Shown here one piece after another: positions 18,888 to 28,587 of a stretch of DNA of 64,000 nucleotides. Within the stretch, counting starts at the first letter, position 1; the number at the start of each line of letters is the position of its first letter. Position numbers and translations under genes: made by a program. The notes under the pieces were generated by a model. It made no database searches, was not told the DNA's origin, and was given only the letters and a program-made list of their open reading frames with translations. This stretch comes from Legionellales bacterium. Its GTDB lineage: Bacteria > Pseudomonadota > Gammaproteobacteria > Berkiellales > Berkiellaceae. The stretch lies in the NCBI GenBank assembly GCA_002708265.1, contig PANA01000005.1, forward strand, positions 364,216 through 428,215, in the 5' to 3' direction.

Positions 18888-19993
18888 AATCCCGTGCTGC
18901 AGTTCTTTACGAGCCTAATCAAAGGCTACAGATTGAAGAAATCGATGTCTCAGGTCCGATGGCGGGCGAAGTTCTGGTGAAAATGCATTCAGCTTCTATC
19001 TGTCATATGGACATGTTAGCAAAACAAGGTAAGTTAAATCACACCCGTTACCCAACGATTTTAGGTCATGAAGGTGCAGGAGAAGTGGTTGAAGTTGGAT
19101 CGGATGTTAAGAACTTATTAGTTGGGGATCGAGTGGTACCGCTATATGTTCCTGAATGCGGACAATGCCCCTCATGCATGAGTGCTAAAACCAACTTATG
19201 TACTGCTTTGGATCATACACAGATGTTGGGAGTTATGCCGGATGGGACGACTCGCTATCATCTTAATGGGCAGCCGATTTATCACTTTATGGGCACGTCA
19301 TGTTTGAGTGAATATATTGTGGTCCCTGAAATTGCGTTGGCTCGCATCAGTCATCAAGTTGATATGAAGTCTGCTTGTTTATTGGGTTGTACATTAACGA
19401 CTGGATTAGGTGCAGTCATGAATGTCGCTCGTATCACACCAGGTAGTACTGTCGCGGTCTTTGGGTTAGGTGGGATTGGTTTAAGTGTCATTCAGGCGGC
19501 TGTGATGTCTCAAGCAGCGCGGATTATTGGAATCGACACGAATATTAACAAATTCAATTTAGCGCAAAAATTTGGTGCATCAACTTGTATTAATCCTAGA
19601 GATCACAGTGACAGTATTGAGACAGTCATCAAAAACATCACAGACGGTGGAGTAGATTTTGCTTTTGAGTGCATTGGTTTTTCTGAGACGATGCAAAGTG
19701 CTTTAGCATGCACCCGTCCTGGTTGGGGAAAAGCAGTGTTGCTGGGGGTTGCAGACACTAACGATCGAATCGATATGCAGCCTGGTTTGCTGACCAGTGG
19801 TCGAACGTTTCAGGGCGCTCGCTTTGGTGGCGTGAAGGGACGGAGCCAATTGCCCGAGTTTGCTGAACAGTGCATCAACGGTGAAATCATGATGAATGAT
19901 TTAATCACTCATGCACTGGCTTTAGAAGACGTGAACCTTGCCTTTGATTTACAGCACAGTGGTGAGAGTATTCGCAGCGTCATTACATTTTAA
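18884..19993 (+). CDS. Zinc-dependent alcohol dehydrogenase, class III (FrmA)-like
   Basis: A 369-residue medium-chain dehydrogenase. Catalytic zinc ligands C40 and H62 are visible (SICHMDM, GHEGAGEV), the four structural-zinc cysteines are C92, C95, C98 and C106, and the NAD-binding glycine motif is VFGLGGIGLSV. Length and the tail pattern (GGVKGRSQLPEF) match class III enzymes such as S-(hydroxymethyl)glutathione dehydrogenase. The family is certain, but the substrate (formaldehyde-glutathione adduct or another alcohol) is not. It overlaps lnt by four bases and is closed by a strong terminator, so it seems to be the last gene of the miaB transcript. Confidence 0.87.
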   Translation: MKSRAAVLYEPNQRLQIEEIDVSGPMAGEVLVKMHSASICHMDMLAKQGKLNHTRYPTILGHEGAGEVVEVGSDVKNLLVGDRVVPLYVPECGQCPSCMSAKTNLCTALDHTQMLGVMPDGTTRYHLNGQPIYHFMGTSCLSEYIVVPEIALARISHQVDMKSACLLGCTLTTGLGAVMNVARITPGSTVAVFGLGGIGLSVIQAAVMSQAARIIGIDTNINKFNLAQKFGASTCINPRDHSDSIETVIKNITDGGVDFAFECIGFSETMQSALACTRPGWGKAVLLGVADTNDRIDMQPGLLTSGRTFQGARFGGVKGRSQLPEFAEQCINGEIMMNDLITHALALEDVNLAFDLQHSGESIRSVITF

Positions 19994-20004
19994 TTACCAT
20001 CATC

Positions 20005-20034
20005 AAAAAAGGCGCTTTATGAAGCGCCTTTTTT
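20005..20034. terminator. Bidirectional rho-independent terminator
   Basis: A 13-base inverted repeat AAAAAAGGCGCTT and its complement surround a 4-base TATG loop, with A and T tracts on either side. It separates the rightward dehydrogenase gene from the leftward 1082-residue orphan and can serve both. Confidence 0.92.
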
Positions 20035-20049
20035 GTTTTAGTGATTGCC

Positions 20050-23000
20050 TTACTTGGTACCAGTACTAGAGCGTTTTGGCTTTGGAGAAGCGCCCCCTTC
20101 TAACTCCATGACTCTAGCCTCATCTCCTTCTAAATCCATGGCAACTGCTGTTGCGGCCACTTGAGCATTTGCTGCCATTGGTGCAAATGCTGGAGGGAGA
20201 AATGGGACGTCTGGGCTCATACTCATCTCTCTAGGTTGGTTTGATGAGAACAGAGAGGCTAAATCAAGCACATCTAGTTCCTGAGTAGCCGCTGAAAGCG
20301 GAGCAGGCACCGAGCCTAATTCTTCCTCCAGCAGTTTACTCACGTCTGCTGGCTTGCTTAGCAAATCATTGATTGCTATCACCGCTTGGTCTGGATTCAT
20401 TTGTCGAGCAGCCAACCATGCTTCAGGTCGATGTCCGGCTAGTGCAAGCAGTTCACGTGTGGTTTTATTGATTCTTTCATCTTTTTCAACGCTTTGCGCT
20501 ATCAAAGGTACTGCACCTTCATGAACTTCTCGAACCAACTGTTCTTCGTTCTTTTCTTTTAGCAATTTCAAAAGTAGTTGTTCAGCTGAAGACTTACTTT
20601 CTGAAGAAGATTCTGGCGATTTTAATATTGCTATATTTGCTCTAAGAGCATCCAAATAGTCTCCGCAGAGGTTTTTAAAGCTCTGTGGCAAATCAACATA
20701 GTTAACGCAGTCATAGTTGCAGTGTAGCTGAGACAATTGAATGATTAGCTTGTAATGTTCTGCCTTTTTTAGCAGCGCAACTTGTTCGGAAGCTGCTTCA
20801 TCATAAGTGAAAGTCAATGTCTTACATGAGTCACTTGTTCTGTTTGATAAGTTATCTTCGACAAGATCTTTAACATCTTCAAATGATTTAAGAGGAAGCT
20901 CATCTCTGGCACCCCAGTCTAGGATTTCATGCAGCGGATAAGGTCCTTCCACATCTGGAACCACTTCAGGCACTCTAAACTCAAATGGATCAAAGTCTTC
21001 AACCTCTTCTGTTCTTAAGCTATGCCCCAAATCATGTGCTGCGTTTAACCAGCCTGCAACCACATGACGCAAGCGTGAAGCATGAGCGGGAGAAGCAAAA
21101 TCTATGATCGGTGCACGAAGCGGTTTTAATAAATAACGTAAAGCAATATGCATATCGTTATAAAATTCACTGGCAGCTTTATCAATCTGCTGTTGACCTT
21201 GTAATGATCTGTCGTAAAGATTTACACCAGCAAAATGCTTTTCATATAAGTTCTTTGTAATCGCAGTAATTGATGGGCTGTGCAGTGTCAATGCCAATGA
21301 GTGGAATATGCTGAAAAAGCCACAGTTATGACCATCTAACTGAGGGGCATAGCCCATTGGGTTTGCACAAGTGATTACCTGGCGTCCCATACCAACGCCT
21401 ATCACCTCATGCATCGCTTTTTCCATACGATCTACGCTATCTGCACGCACTGGGTTTGTTTCATATGAATCTTGATACAAAACCAACGCACCTGGATTTT
21501 CACCGAGATTGTTGATAGGCAGTACAACAAAGGTAGTAAAGTGACCACTAAATTGACCTTGATTATATGGCATAGCAGGAAGGACTACGGGACGTCCTGC
21601 ATCTAGTGCTTCTTCAATAGTATCGCGATAAGCACTTAAGAATACGCGTTCGAAATGCGAAGACACATCGGTTAACGTTTGCTCGAGTTGCTGGTTGGCT
21701 AAAAGATTAGGGCCTTTACGAGCCTGCTCTTCTGATTCCACTAGAGACGTTACCATCGCGTTGAATGAGTCAGCGTGGAGGCATATTCTCATTTTGTCGC
21801 CAGTAACGCCATCAAACCCTTCAAAGTTAGTAATAAATTCTTTCCCATCTCTAACTTCTCTAACCGCTCTGGCTAACAATCTATCTCTAGAGTATGGTGT
21901 TTTAAGTTCTGGCATGTATTTAGAGGGCATATGAAAGGTCGGGGCTAATGATCCTGTTTTATCGGCAGAATCAACATGACCGGTGATTCTAACATTTCTA
22001 TCACCAAAAACAGTTGTCATTACTTCATAGGCAGCCAAATCTATAAGATTGACCTCACCGGATGTCCACTTTTCTCGGCGAGCAATAAGCTTTGGATCTG
22101 CATCCGCAAATAATACCTCATGAATGGCCATAAAGTTGTCATTTTCTGTAACGAATTTTCTAACGGCATCCCAATCTTTTACGCCGGAAGCAAGTAATTC
22201 CCTAATTGCCATAAATAAGGCTCGATTTGAAACGCCGCATTTACGAATATCTTCGAATTGTTCTTTAATGACCTTCTCATCATGCTCACAGTCTAACTGC
22301 AGCTTTGACCATTCGTCGTTGATCGTCTTGCCAAAATTAGTTAACGCATTACTGTCCAACAGTGAGTCAGAAAATGCTGACGTTTTGATGTTTTCTTCAA
22401 TGTCAGCCAACAATGACAACGAAGCTGATGTACGTTCAAGCAACTCAGAAAGAAGCTTTTGGATTGCTAGGTGCTTAAAACCATCTATTCTTGAATTAAG
22501 TTTCGTGATTTGCGCTTGTAATTTAGCTATTACATCTCGTGAAAAATCTTTTTTCAGACGTTCCAGAGCACTTTTTTTATCCGCTGGCTTACCTCTTATT
22601 AAAACATTAAAGGAAGCTTGCAGCTTAGTGAATATTGCAACATATCTAGAAAATAGTTCGCTCGCTGTAAGAAGTCTTTTATTCTCCTTAATTTCAGCTT
22701 CAATAAATTCTCCAACACGAATAAGAATTAGAATCCGTGGATTAAGAAGAACGCGTACAAGAGAATCTACTTTACCCTTTGATAAATCACTTTTTATGAC
22801 AGATTCAGTGCGGCTTTTATGTTGCTCAAGTACTGATGTCCATCCGAAATTATGCATTAAGAGTCGGCTTTCAGCAGAAAGAACTGGTAAAACGTCTGGG
22901 CGAGACGCCTCGTCCATATGACGCATGGCTAGCGCTTTTAACATCGGTGGAATGACAAGATGAAATAACATTTGCCCAGGCGCTAAATTCGCTGTTTCTC

Positions 23001-23298
23001 CTTCCACAGGCGCACCTTCTCCAGCGTGATGAGCGCCAAAAATGTCTTCAATACCATAGCTGGCAAAAGCATCTGAATTTGGTGGGAAATGCTCCGCAAG
23101 TTTGCTCATCGCAATTTGTTCGATTTTTCTAATTTGTTCTTTGCGGTCTTTGGCACTTGCTGTACTTGAGAGTGAGCCTCTATCAGGTGCACTTGAGTGA
23201 GATGCTCTATCAGAGGCCATCCCGGCACCAGTATCTTCTTCTTGATCCATGGCATTTAATTCCGCGGCCGTACGTTTGCGGCTATCAGCATTTAACAT
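20050..23298 (-). CDS. Large orphan protein with CE-clan (Ulp1/YopJ-like) cysteine protease signature; candidate effector
   Basis: A 1082-residue soluble protein without signal peptide or membrane segment. Residues 1-50 are Ser/Asp-rich and contain SRKRT. Residues 160-400 are charged and helical. Residues 570-680 hold a catalytic arrangement: H586 in GHFTTFVVLP, D610 in LVLYQDSYETN, Q653 in APQLDGH and C659 in HNCGFFSIF. The Asp-Cys spacing of 49 and Gln-Cys spacing of 6 match Ulp1-type proteases of clan CE, a clan that also includes the YopJ acetyltransferases. Such domains remove ubiquitin-like modifiers or acetylate host proteins. The C-terminal 100 residues are Ala/Pro-rich and end with the basic tail PKPKRSSTGTK. 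The clan assignment rests on motif reading; secretion is inferred. It stands alone between terminator-bounded genes. Confidence 0.8.
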   Translation of the reverse strand: MLNADSRKRTAAELNAMDQEEDTGAGMASDRASHSSAPDRGSLSSTASAKDRKEQIRKIEQIAMSKLAEHFPPNSDAFASYGIEDIFGAHHAGEGAPVEGETANLAPGQMLFHLVIPPMLKALAMRHMDEASRPDVLPVLSAESRLLMHNFGWTSVLEQHKSRTESVIKSDLSKGKVDSLVRVLLNPRILILIRVGEFIEAEIKENKRLLTASELFSRYVAIFTKLQASFNVLIRGKPADKKSALERLKKDFSRDVIAKLQAQITKLNSRIDGFKHLAIQKLLSELLERTSASLSLLADIEENIKTSAFSDSLLDSNALTNFGKTINDEWSKLQLDCEHDEKVIKEQFEDIRKCGVSNRALFMAIRELLASGVKDWDAVRKFVTENDNFMAIHEVLFADADPKLIARREKWTSGEVNLIDLAAYEVMTTVFGDRNVRITGHVDSADKTGSLAPTFHMPSKYMPELKTPYSRDRLLARAVREVRDGKEFITNFEGFDGVTGDKMRICLHADSFNAMVTSLVESEEQARKGPNLLANQQLEQTLTDVSSHFERVFLSAYRDTIEEALDAGRPVVLPAMPYNQGQFSGHFTTFVVLPINNLGENPGALVLYQDSYETNPVRADSVDRMEKAMHEVIGVGMGRQVITCANPMGYAPQLDGHNCGFFSIFHSLALTLHSPSITAITKNLYEKHFAGVNLYDRSLQGQQQIDKAASEFYNDMHIALRYLLKPLRAPIIDFASPAHASRLRHVVAGWLNAAHDLGHSLRTEEVEDFDPFEFRVPEVVPDVEGPYPLHEILDWGARDELPLKSFEDVKDLVEDNLSNRTSDSCKTLTFTYDEAASEQVALLKKAEHYKLIIQLSQLHCNYDCVNYVDLPQSFKNLCGDYLDALRANIAILKSPESSSESKSSAEQLLLKLLKEKNEEQLVREVHEGAVPLIAQSVEKDERINKTTRELLALAGHRPEAWLAARQMNPDQAVIAINDLLSKPADVSKLLEEELGSVPAPLSAATQELDVLDLASLFSSNQPREMSMSPDVPFLPPAFAPMAANAQVAATAVAMDLEGDEARVMELEGGASPKPKRSSTGTK

Positions 23299-23420
23299 AT
23301 TGAAGTCTCAACTAGGAAAGATAACTCAGAGACATACCTTAGCATATGGCAGTGCACTATCAAACTGGATTGAGAGGTATACAGAAGAGTATTAGTTAGT
23401 TGAACTTTATAAAATGCTTG

Positions 23421-23783
23421 TTACCAGACTTTAAACCAGACACCAATGTAGTGAACAACCACGTAAAGGAAGAAAAAGTACCCTAATACGCCCGCAATGA
23501 CAGCAATAATGAATTGATTGAGTAACTCATTCCGACGACGTCTGGCCGCATCTAGCGTGCATATTCCCTGCTTTCTCCAGTGAAGAAACAGGGTTAGCAT
23601 CAATAATAGGAAGCCTCCTAATCGAAAAGCCCAACGCCATTCCCAGTACAGCGTGTCGGTCAGGGAGGCTGCAAAGCTGACACTGGCTAGGCCGAACATT
23701 ACCAACAGAAGTGGAGAAAGGCAGCATAATGAAGCGGCAACCACTGGAACAGTGAGTATTTTGAGCCATTGTTTCCAGTTCAT
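23421..23783 (-). CDS. Small membrane protein resembling MerT mercuric transporters
   Basis: A protein of about 120 residues with three membrane segments. Helix 1 contains SLCCLSPLLLVMFGLASVS, the vicinal Cys-Cys-x-x-Pro arrangement of MerT-type metal transporters. A cytosolic loop carries a further Cys and a basic stretch (DAARRRRNE). There is no merP, merA or merR nearby, so mercury transport is only one possibility. I chose ATG 23783 (MNWKQWLKI) because AAAGGTGG precedes it at good spacing; an in-frame GTG at 23792 overlaps that site. It lies between the protease-like orphan and the divergent leuS. Confidence 0.6.
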   Translation of the reverse strand: MNWKQWLKILTVPVVAASLCCLSPLLLVMFGLASVSFAASLTDTLYWEWRWAFRLGGFLLLMLTLFLHWRKQGICTLDAARRRRNELLNQFIIAVIAGVLGYFFFLYVVVHYIGVWFKVW

Positions 23784-23913
23784 ACGAACCACCTTTGGAA
23801 GGAACCATCTGTCCCCAGTTTAGCACTCATCCTGAGTCTTGTTGAAAAGACGGGGCTAGGAAGATATTCTTGGGTCAGTACCTAAACCCTCCAGATTGAC
23901 ATAATGTGAACAA

Positions 23914-26376
23914 ATGAAAATGGAAACCGAATATAATCCCCGCGTTTTAGAAAAAGATATCCAGGCTTATTGGGAAAAGACCGAGGCCTTCACAAGCACA
24001 GCGGATACTAGCCGCGAGAAGTTTTACTGTTTGAGCATGTTCCCCTACCCAAGTGGTGCCTTACATATGGGGCATGTTCGCAACTATACCCTGAGTGATG
24101 TGATTGCACGATTTTGGCGAATGCGTCAAAAGAATGTGCTACACCCCATTGGCTGGGATGCATTTGGTTTACCAGCTGAAAATGCTGCTATCAAGCATAA
24201 AGTCCCACCTGCGGAGTGGACATTAAAAAATACCGAGCATATGAAAGATCAGCTCAAGCGATTGGGGTTATTTTTTGATTGGGATCGAGAGATTGCAACT
24301 TGCGATCCTTCATACTATCGATGGGAGCAGTGGCTGTTTTTAAAGATGTATGAAAAGGGGTTGGTTTACCGAAAAACAGCGGTCGTCAATTGGGACCCTG
24401 TCGATCAAACGGTACTGGCAAATGAGCAAGTCGTAGATGGTTGTGGCTGGCGCTCAGGCGCACCGGTAGAGCGCAAAGAGATCGCTCAGTGGTTTTTTAA
24501 AATTACGGATTATGCGCAGCCGCTACTTGATGATTTAGACACACTGACTGCTTGGCCTGAACAGGTAAAAGCGATGCAGCGTAACTGGCTTGGTCGCTCT
24601 GAAGGGGCTGACATTCATTTTGAAGTAGAAGGACAGTCTGTTGATCCCTTAACTGTCTATACCACTCGAATTGATACATTAGCAGGCGTGACGTATTTAT
24701 CGATTGCACCTGAGCACCCTTTAGCAACATTAGCGGCGAAGGATAATTCTCAGTTAAGTGATTTCATCGAGGCCTGCAAAAAGAATGAAGTTGCTGAAGC
24801 CGCTATGGCAACGATGGAAAAAAAGGGAATGGATACTGGCTTTAAAGCTATCAACCCGTTAACTGGTGAGTCTATCCCTGTATGGGTCGCCAACTATGTA
24901 TTGATGTCATATGGTACTGGAGCGGTGATGGCCGTACCGGGACATGACGAAAGAGATCATATTTTTGCCCATCAGTATGGCTTACCGATTCGTCAGGTCA
25001 TTACGCCAACCGATGGTAGTGAGATTGATGTGCAATCCCAAGCGTACATGACGTACGGGACGGTAATGGCGCCTGAGGCGTTTGCTGGCCAATCTTCTGA
25101 TGAAGCCAAGCAAAATATTTGCGCACATTTAGAAACTAAACAACAAGCTCAAAAACGCGTTAACTTCCGACTTCGTGATTGGGGTGTTTCTCGCCAACGC
25201 TACTGGGGCTGCCCTATTCCGATGATTCACTGCGCTGATTGTGGCACTGTGCCAGTACCTGAGCAGGATTTACCGGTTGAATTGCCTCGCGATATCACTG
25301 TTGATGGCGCAGGCTCGCCTTTAGCAAAATTAAACTCTTTCTTAGACGTTGACTGTCCAAAGTGTGGCAAAGCTGCACGTCGCGAAACAGACACCTTTGA
25401 CACATTTGTTGAGTCCTCTTGGTATTATTTACGCTATGCTTGCCCGAATGAGCAAACGCAAATTTTAAATGACGAGAGTCGATACTGGGCACCTGTTGAT
25501 CAATATGTGGGTGGTATTGAGCATGCCATTTTGCACTTGCTGTACGCTCGTTTTTTCCACAAAGTTTTACGGGATTTAGGGTATGCGCCGGGTGATGAGC
25601 CTTTCAAACGCCTACTGACTCAGGGAATGGTGTTGAAGGATGGCGCCAAAATGTCGAAGTCAAAGGGAAATACCGTGGATCCTTCTGAGCTGGTTGAGCG
25701 CTATGGCGCGGATACAGTTCGTCTGTTTATTTTATTTGCTGCGCCACCTGAGCAAACACTGGAATGGTCTGACAGTGGCGTTGAAGGAGCACATCGTTTC
25801 CTCAAGCGCTTGTGGCGCTTGGGTCATAGCATTGCAGAAAGTGAGCACTCACCTCACCAGCAGCCCTCAACTTACACTGACGAACAAGCATACCTAAGAC
25901 GTCAGTGTCATAGTGTGATTGATAAAGCCAATCATGACATGACTGAGCGTTACAGTTTTAATACGGTCATTGCGGCAAATATGGAATTATTAAATGCATT
26001 ATCGAAGTTTAAAATTGAGAGCGAAAGTGATCGTTGGGTTGCTCAAGAAACTTTTGAGTCGATGATAAAGATGCTCAGTCCAATTACCCCTCACATCACA
26101 CAAGCGTTGTGGGAGGCACTAGGCCATCAGCAGAACTTAATGGACGTAGATTTCCCTGTGGCAGATAAATCGGCCTTACAAAGTGATGTTGTCATGTTGG
26201 TCATACAGGTGAATGGCAAGCGTCGTGGAGAGCTTGAATTACCTAGCGATAGTGATAAAGCGGCAATTGAGCAAGCGGCGCTTGCCGATCCTCATGTCCA
26301 ACGATTTACAGAGGGTAAAACTGTTCGCAAAGTTATCGTTGTGCCGGGTAAACTTGTCAATATTGTGGCGAATTAA
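23914..26376 (+). CDS. leuS: Leucyl-tRNA synthetase
   Basis: An 820-residue class Ia synthetase that charges tRNA-Leu. The HIGH motif is HMGH at residues 51-54 (PYPSGALHMGH), and KMSKS appears in DGAKMSKSKGNTVDP. The CP1 editing domain at about 220-420 retains the threonine-rich and GHDERD elements, and a zinc-like Cys pair motif is present (HCADCG, CPKCG). Two starts are close together (23914 or 23920); neither has a strong ribosome binding site. It begins the leuS-lptE-holA-nadD-rsfS cluster that is normally continuous with mrdA-rodA. Confidence 0.96.
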   Translation: MKMETEYNPRVLEKDIQAYWEKTEAFTSTADTSREKFYCLSMFPYPSGALHMGHVRNYTLSDVIARFWRMRQKNVLHPIGWDAFGLPAENAAIKHKVPPAEWTLKNTEHMKDQLKRLGLFFDWDREIATCDPSYYRWEQWLFLKMYEKGLVYRKTAVVNWDPVDQTVLANEQVVDGCGWRSGAPVERKEIAQWFFKITDYAQPLLDDLDTLTAWPEQVKAMQRNWLGRSEGADIHFEVEGQSVDPLTVYTTRIDTLAGVTYLSIAPEHPLATLAAKDNSQLSDFIEACKKNEVAEAAMATMEKKGMDTGFKAINPLTGESIPVWVANYVLMSYGTGAVMAVPGHDERDHIFAHQYGLPIRQVITPTDGSEIDVQSQAYMTYGTVMAPEAFAGQSSDEAKQNICAHLETKQQAQKRVNFRLRDWGVSRQRYWGCPIPMIHCADCGTVPVPEQDLPVELPRDITVDGAGSPLAKLNSFLDVDCPKCGKAARRETDTFDTFVESSWYYLRYACPNEQTQILNDESRYWAPVDQYVGGIEHAILHLLYARFFHKVLRDLGYAPGDEPFKRLLTQGMVLKDGAKMSKSKGNTVDPSELVERYGADTVRLFILFAAPPEQTLEWSDSGVEGAHRFLKRLWRLGHSIAESEHSPHQQPSTYTDEQAYLRRQCHSVIDKANHDMTERYSFNTVIAANMELLNALSKFKIESESDRWVAQETFESMIKMLSPITPHITQALWEALGHQQNLMDVDFPVADKSALQSDVVMLVIQVNGKRRGELELPSDSDKAAIEQAALADPHVQRFTEGKTVRKVIVVPGKLVNIVAN

Positions 26377-26390
26377 GATTAGGAGGCTTT

Positions 26391-26888
26391 ATGCGACGGA
26401 TTGCTTGGGTCATAGGGTTAACACTACTGCTCAGTGGGTGTGGTTTTGCGATGCGCGGACACCAGGCTTCATTGAAGCAGTTTTTTCCACAGCTGCGTTT
26501 AGACGTTGAGCATCGTGCTCTTAAGAAGAACTTTGAGCAGTCATTAGCGTCAGCAAAAGTGCAGCTAGTTTCTCAAGGGGCACCCAAATTAGTGATCAGT
26601 CAGTTTCAGGTCACTCGTACTCCTTTAGCCTATGGTGTTGATGGTGAAATTCGTCGTGAACGCGTAGAGGGTCACTTAACGGTTCAATTAAGTGATGCTC
26701 AAGGCGTTCAGATTCTGCCGCCCAAAACGTTGTCAGCTCGACGCGACCAGTATCACTATTCAGCTTACGATCTAGCGAATGTTTCAGAATCTGATCGCAT
26801 GGCTCAAGAGGTCCGACGCGACCTGGTTGCTCAAGTGATGCAGCAACTGCAGTGGGCGGGCATGCATCCACATGAGGAAGCGCACTAG
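26391..26888 (+). CDS. lptE: LPS-assembly lipoprotein LptE
   Basis: A 165-residue outer-membrane lipoprotein that plugs the LptD barrel and helps insert lipopolysaccharide at the cell surface. It has a lipoprotein signal ending in LLLSGCGF with the acylated Cys at 17, then the FAMRGH start typical of LptE. An AGGAGG ribosome binding site precedes the ATG. The position after leuS and before holA is canonical, and the last base of its stop codon is the first base of the holA GTG start. Confidence 0.9.
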   Translation: MRRIAWVIGLTLLLSGCGFAMRGHQASLKQFFPQLRLDVEHRALKKNFEQSLASAKVQLVSQGAPKLVISQFQVTRTPLAYGVDGEIRRERVEGHLTVQLSDAQGVQILPPKTLSARRDQYHYSAYDLANVSESDRMAQEVRRDLVAQVMQQLQWAGMHPHEEAH

Positions 26889-27904
26889 TGGGGTCTAAAA
26901 CCATTCAGCACCCTTCTGGGGTATTTTTATGTTTAGGCGATGAGGCATTTTCTCTGACGCAGCGAGTTGATGAAATACGTCGGCATTTTGTGGCGTTGGG
27001 ATATGAACGCGAGCAGCAAACAGTGACGGCGCGCTTTGACTGGTCCATATTAGCCTCTGCCCATCAAACATTATCTTTATTTTCCGAAAAAAGACTGGTT
27101 GAAGGTCGATTAGACAGCTGCAAGCTGGATAAAAAAGCCATTGAAGCGATTGCTTCATTCGTTGCAGCAAAAGATGAGAACACTGTTTTACTTTTATGGT
27201 CATTAGATTTTGATATGGCCATTTTAAAAGCAAAGTGGTTTCAACAATTAAAGGCTTCTATTGGCGTTGAGCTCTTTAGACCGGCTAAAGGTGCTGCTTT
27301 TATTCAGTGGTTAATGCAGCGTGAAAAGTCTTATCAAATCAGTTTAAGCTCTGAGCAACGCGAGCAGATGGCGCTTCATTTTGAAGGCAATGCATTAGCC
27401 GCTGAGCAGTGTTTTAAACAATTGGCTATTTTATCGGAGGGATCGGTATCGACTGAGAACTTTGAGCAAGTTTTAACACTGCAGTTACGACTAGATGTTT
27501 TTGAAATGACTGATGCTGCCTTGGCAGGCAATACACTAAAGGCTTTAAATGGTTTAACGCAGTGTCAAGCAACCGGTATGGCAGGACTAGCTGTTTTAGC
27601 CCCGATGATGTATCAACTACGACAATTAATGACATTATCTGAAGCATTAGCGAGTGGGCAAGCACCAGCGGCAGCCTGTCAAACCGCTGGTATCTGGTCT
27701 TCCAAACAATCTTTATTTTTAGAGGCGGCTCGCCGCCTTCCAACAGGGAAATTGCCATTGTTATTAACGGCTGCGGCAAAAGCAGAGCGTGCTTTTAAAT
27801 CGAGTGATTTAACCACTGGTTGGACACTTTTATCGGATTTAGTGATGTTTGTGGGTGGTAATGGAACATTATTGGAGGCAAGTTTATGCACATCGGCGTA
27901 TTAG
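26888..27904 (+). CDS. holA: DNA polymerase III subunit delta
   Basis: A 338-residue clamp-loader subunit that opens the beta clamp. The N-terminal AAA-like domain shows the degenerate phosphate-binding region (FLCLGDEAFSLTQRVDEIR) and LFSEKRLVEGRL near residue 70. The C-terminal collar domain covers about 215-335. The start is GTG, sharing one base with the lptE stop codon, and the end overlaps nadD by 19 bases. Length and order match the gammaproteobacterial lptE-holA-nadD arrangement. Confidence 0.9.
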   Translation: MGSKTIQHPSGVFLCLGDEAFSLTQRVDEIRRHFVALGYEREQQTVTARFDWSILASAHQTLSLFSEKRLVEGRLDSCKLDKKAIEAIASFVAAKDENTVLLLWSLDFDMAILKAKWFQQLKASIGVELFRPAKGAAFIQWLMQREKSYQISLSSEQREQMALHFEGNALAAEQCFKQLAILSEGSVSTENFEQVLTLQLRLDVFEMTDAALAGNTLKALNGLTQCQATGMAGLAVLAPMMYQLRQLMTLSEALASGQAPAAACQTAGIWSSKQSLFLEAARRLPTGKLPLLLTAAAKAERAFKSSDLTTGWTLLSDLVMFVGGNGTLLEASLCTSAY

Positions 27905-28530
27905 GAGGAACCTTCGATCCTATTCATGTCGGGCATTGTCAGCTGGCTTGGGAAGCGATGCATTTATATCACTTCACAGCGGTGCATTTCATACCGAATG
28001 CTGTTCCACCTCATCGCAGTCAGCCGCAGGCTTCAGCTGAAGATCGGGTGGCAATGGTTAAAATAGCGATTGCCAATGAGCCGTTGTTTGTTTGTAATCG
28101 ACTTGAAATCGACCGCCAAGGTCCCTCTTACATGGTTGATACATTGGCCTCTTTACGAGAGCAATATCCTGATGCAGCGATTACCTTAATTTTAGGGATG
28201 GATGCTTTTGCGCAACTGTCGCAATGGTATGAATATGAACGCTTATTAAGCTTGGCGCATATTGTTGTATGTCATCGTCCTGACGCGCCCGCTTGCAAGA
28301 ATGCGGAAGCCGCTTTAATTCAGCGTCACCAAAAGCCAGACAACACGCCTTTAACCACTCAACCCGCTGGTTTTATTGATGTTTTTACACCTTTAGCCTT
28401 ATTAGACATTTCTTCAAGCGGATTACGACAGTGGTTAAATCAGGAAAAATTTCCACATTTTATCCTTCCTGAGGGGGTTTCTGACTATATTAGTAGTAAG
28501 GGACTGTATAAAATTAAGGGAGGAAATTGA
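27886..28530 (+). CDS. nadD: Nicotinate-nucleotide adenylyltransferase
   Basis: A 214-residue nucleotidyltransferase that adenylates nicotinate mononucleotide in NAD synthesis. The phosphate-binding motif GGTFDPIHVGH covers residues 7-17, and the C-terminal signature SSSGLRQWL (usually ISSTxIR) appears near residue 178. A TTGGAGG ribosome binding site lies just upstream inside holA, supporting ATG 27886. Confidence 0.94.
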   Translation: MHIGVLGGTFDPIHVGHCQLAWEAMHLYHFTAVHFIPNAVPPHRSQPQASAEDRVAMVKIAIANEPLFVCNRLEIDRQGPSYMVDTLASLREQYPDAAITLILGMDAFAQLSQWYEYERLLSLAHIVVCHRPDAPACKNAEAALIQRHQKPDNTPLTTQPAGFIDVFTPLALLDISSSGLRQWLNQEKFPHFILPEGVSDYISSKGLYKIKGGN

Positions 28531-28587
28531 CTTAAATATGCGCGCTTTGATATCCTGCCAACGCGGTATAAGAGGTAAGCACATCAC

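Noticed and set aside
22124-22921. A 265-codon open frame on the plus strand inside the 1082-residue orphan
   Set aside because: It is antisense to a longer frame with a recognisable catalytic signature, is Ser/Leu-rich as expected of complement-strand shadows, and has no recognisable domain.
23421-23783. Evidence for a mercury-resistance operon
   Set aside because: Only one MerT-like membrane protein is present; merR, merP and merA are absent.
23896-23901. A perfect TTGACA just upstream of leuS
   Set aside because: A matching -10 element would fall inside the leuS coding sequence, after the ATG, so it cannot drive translation from the chosen start.
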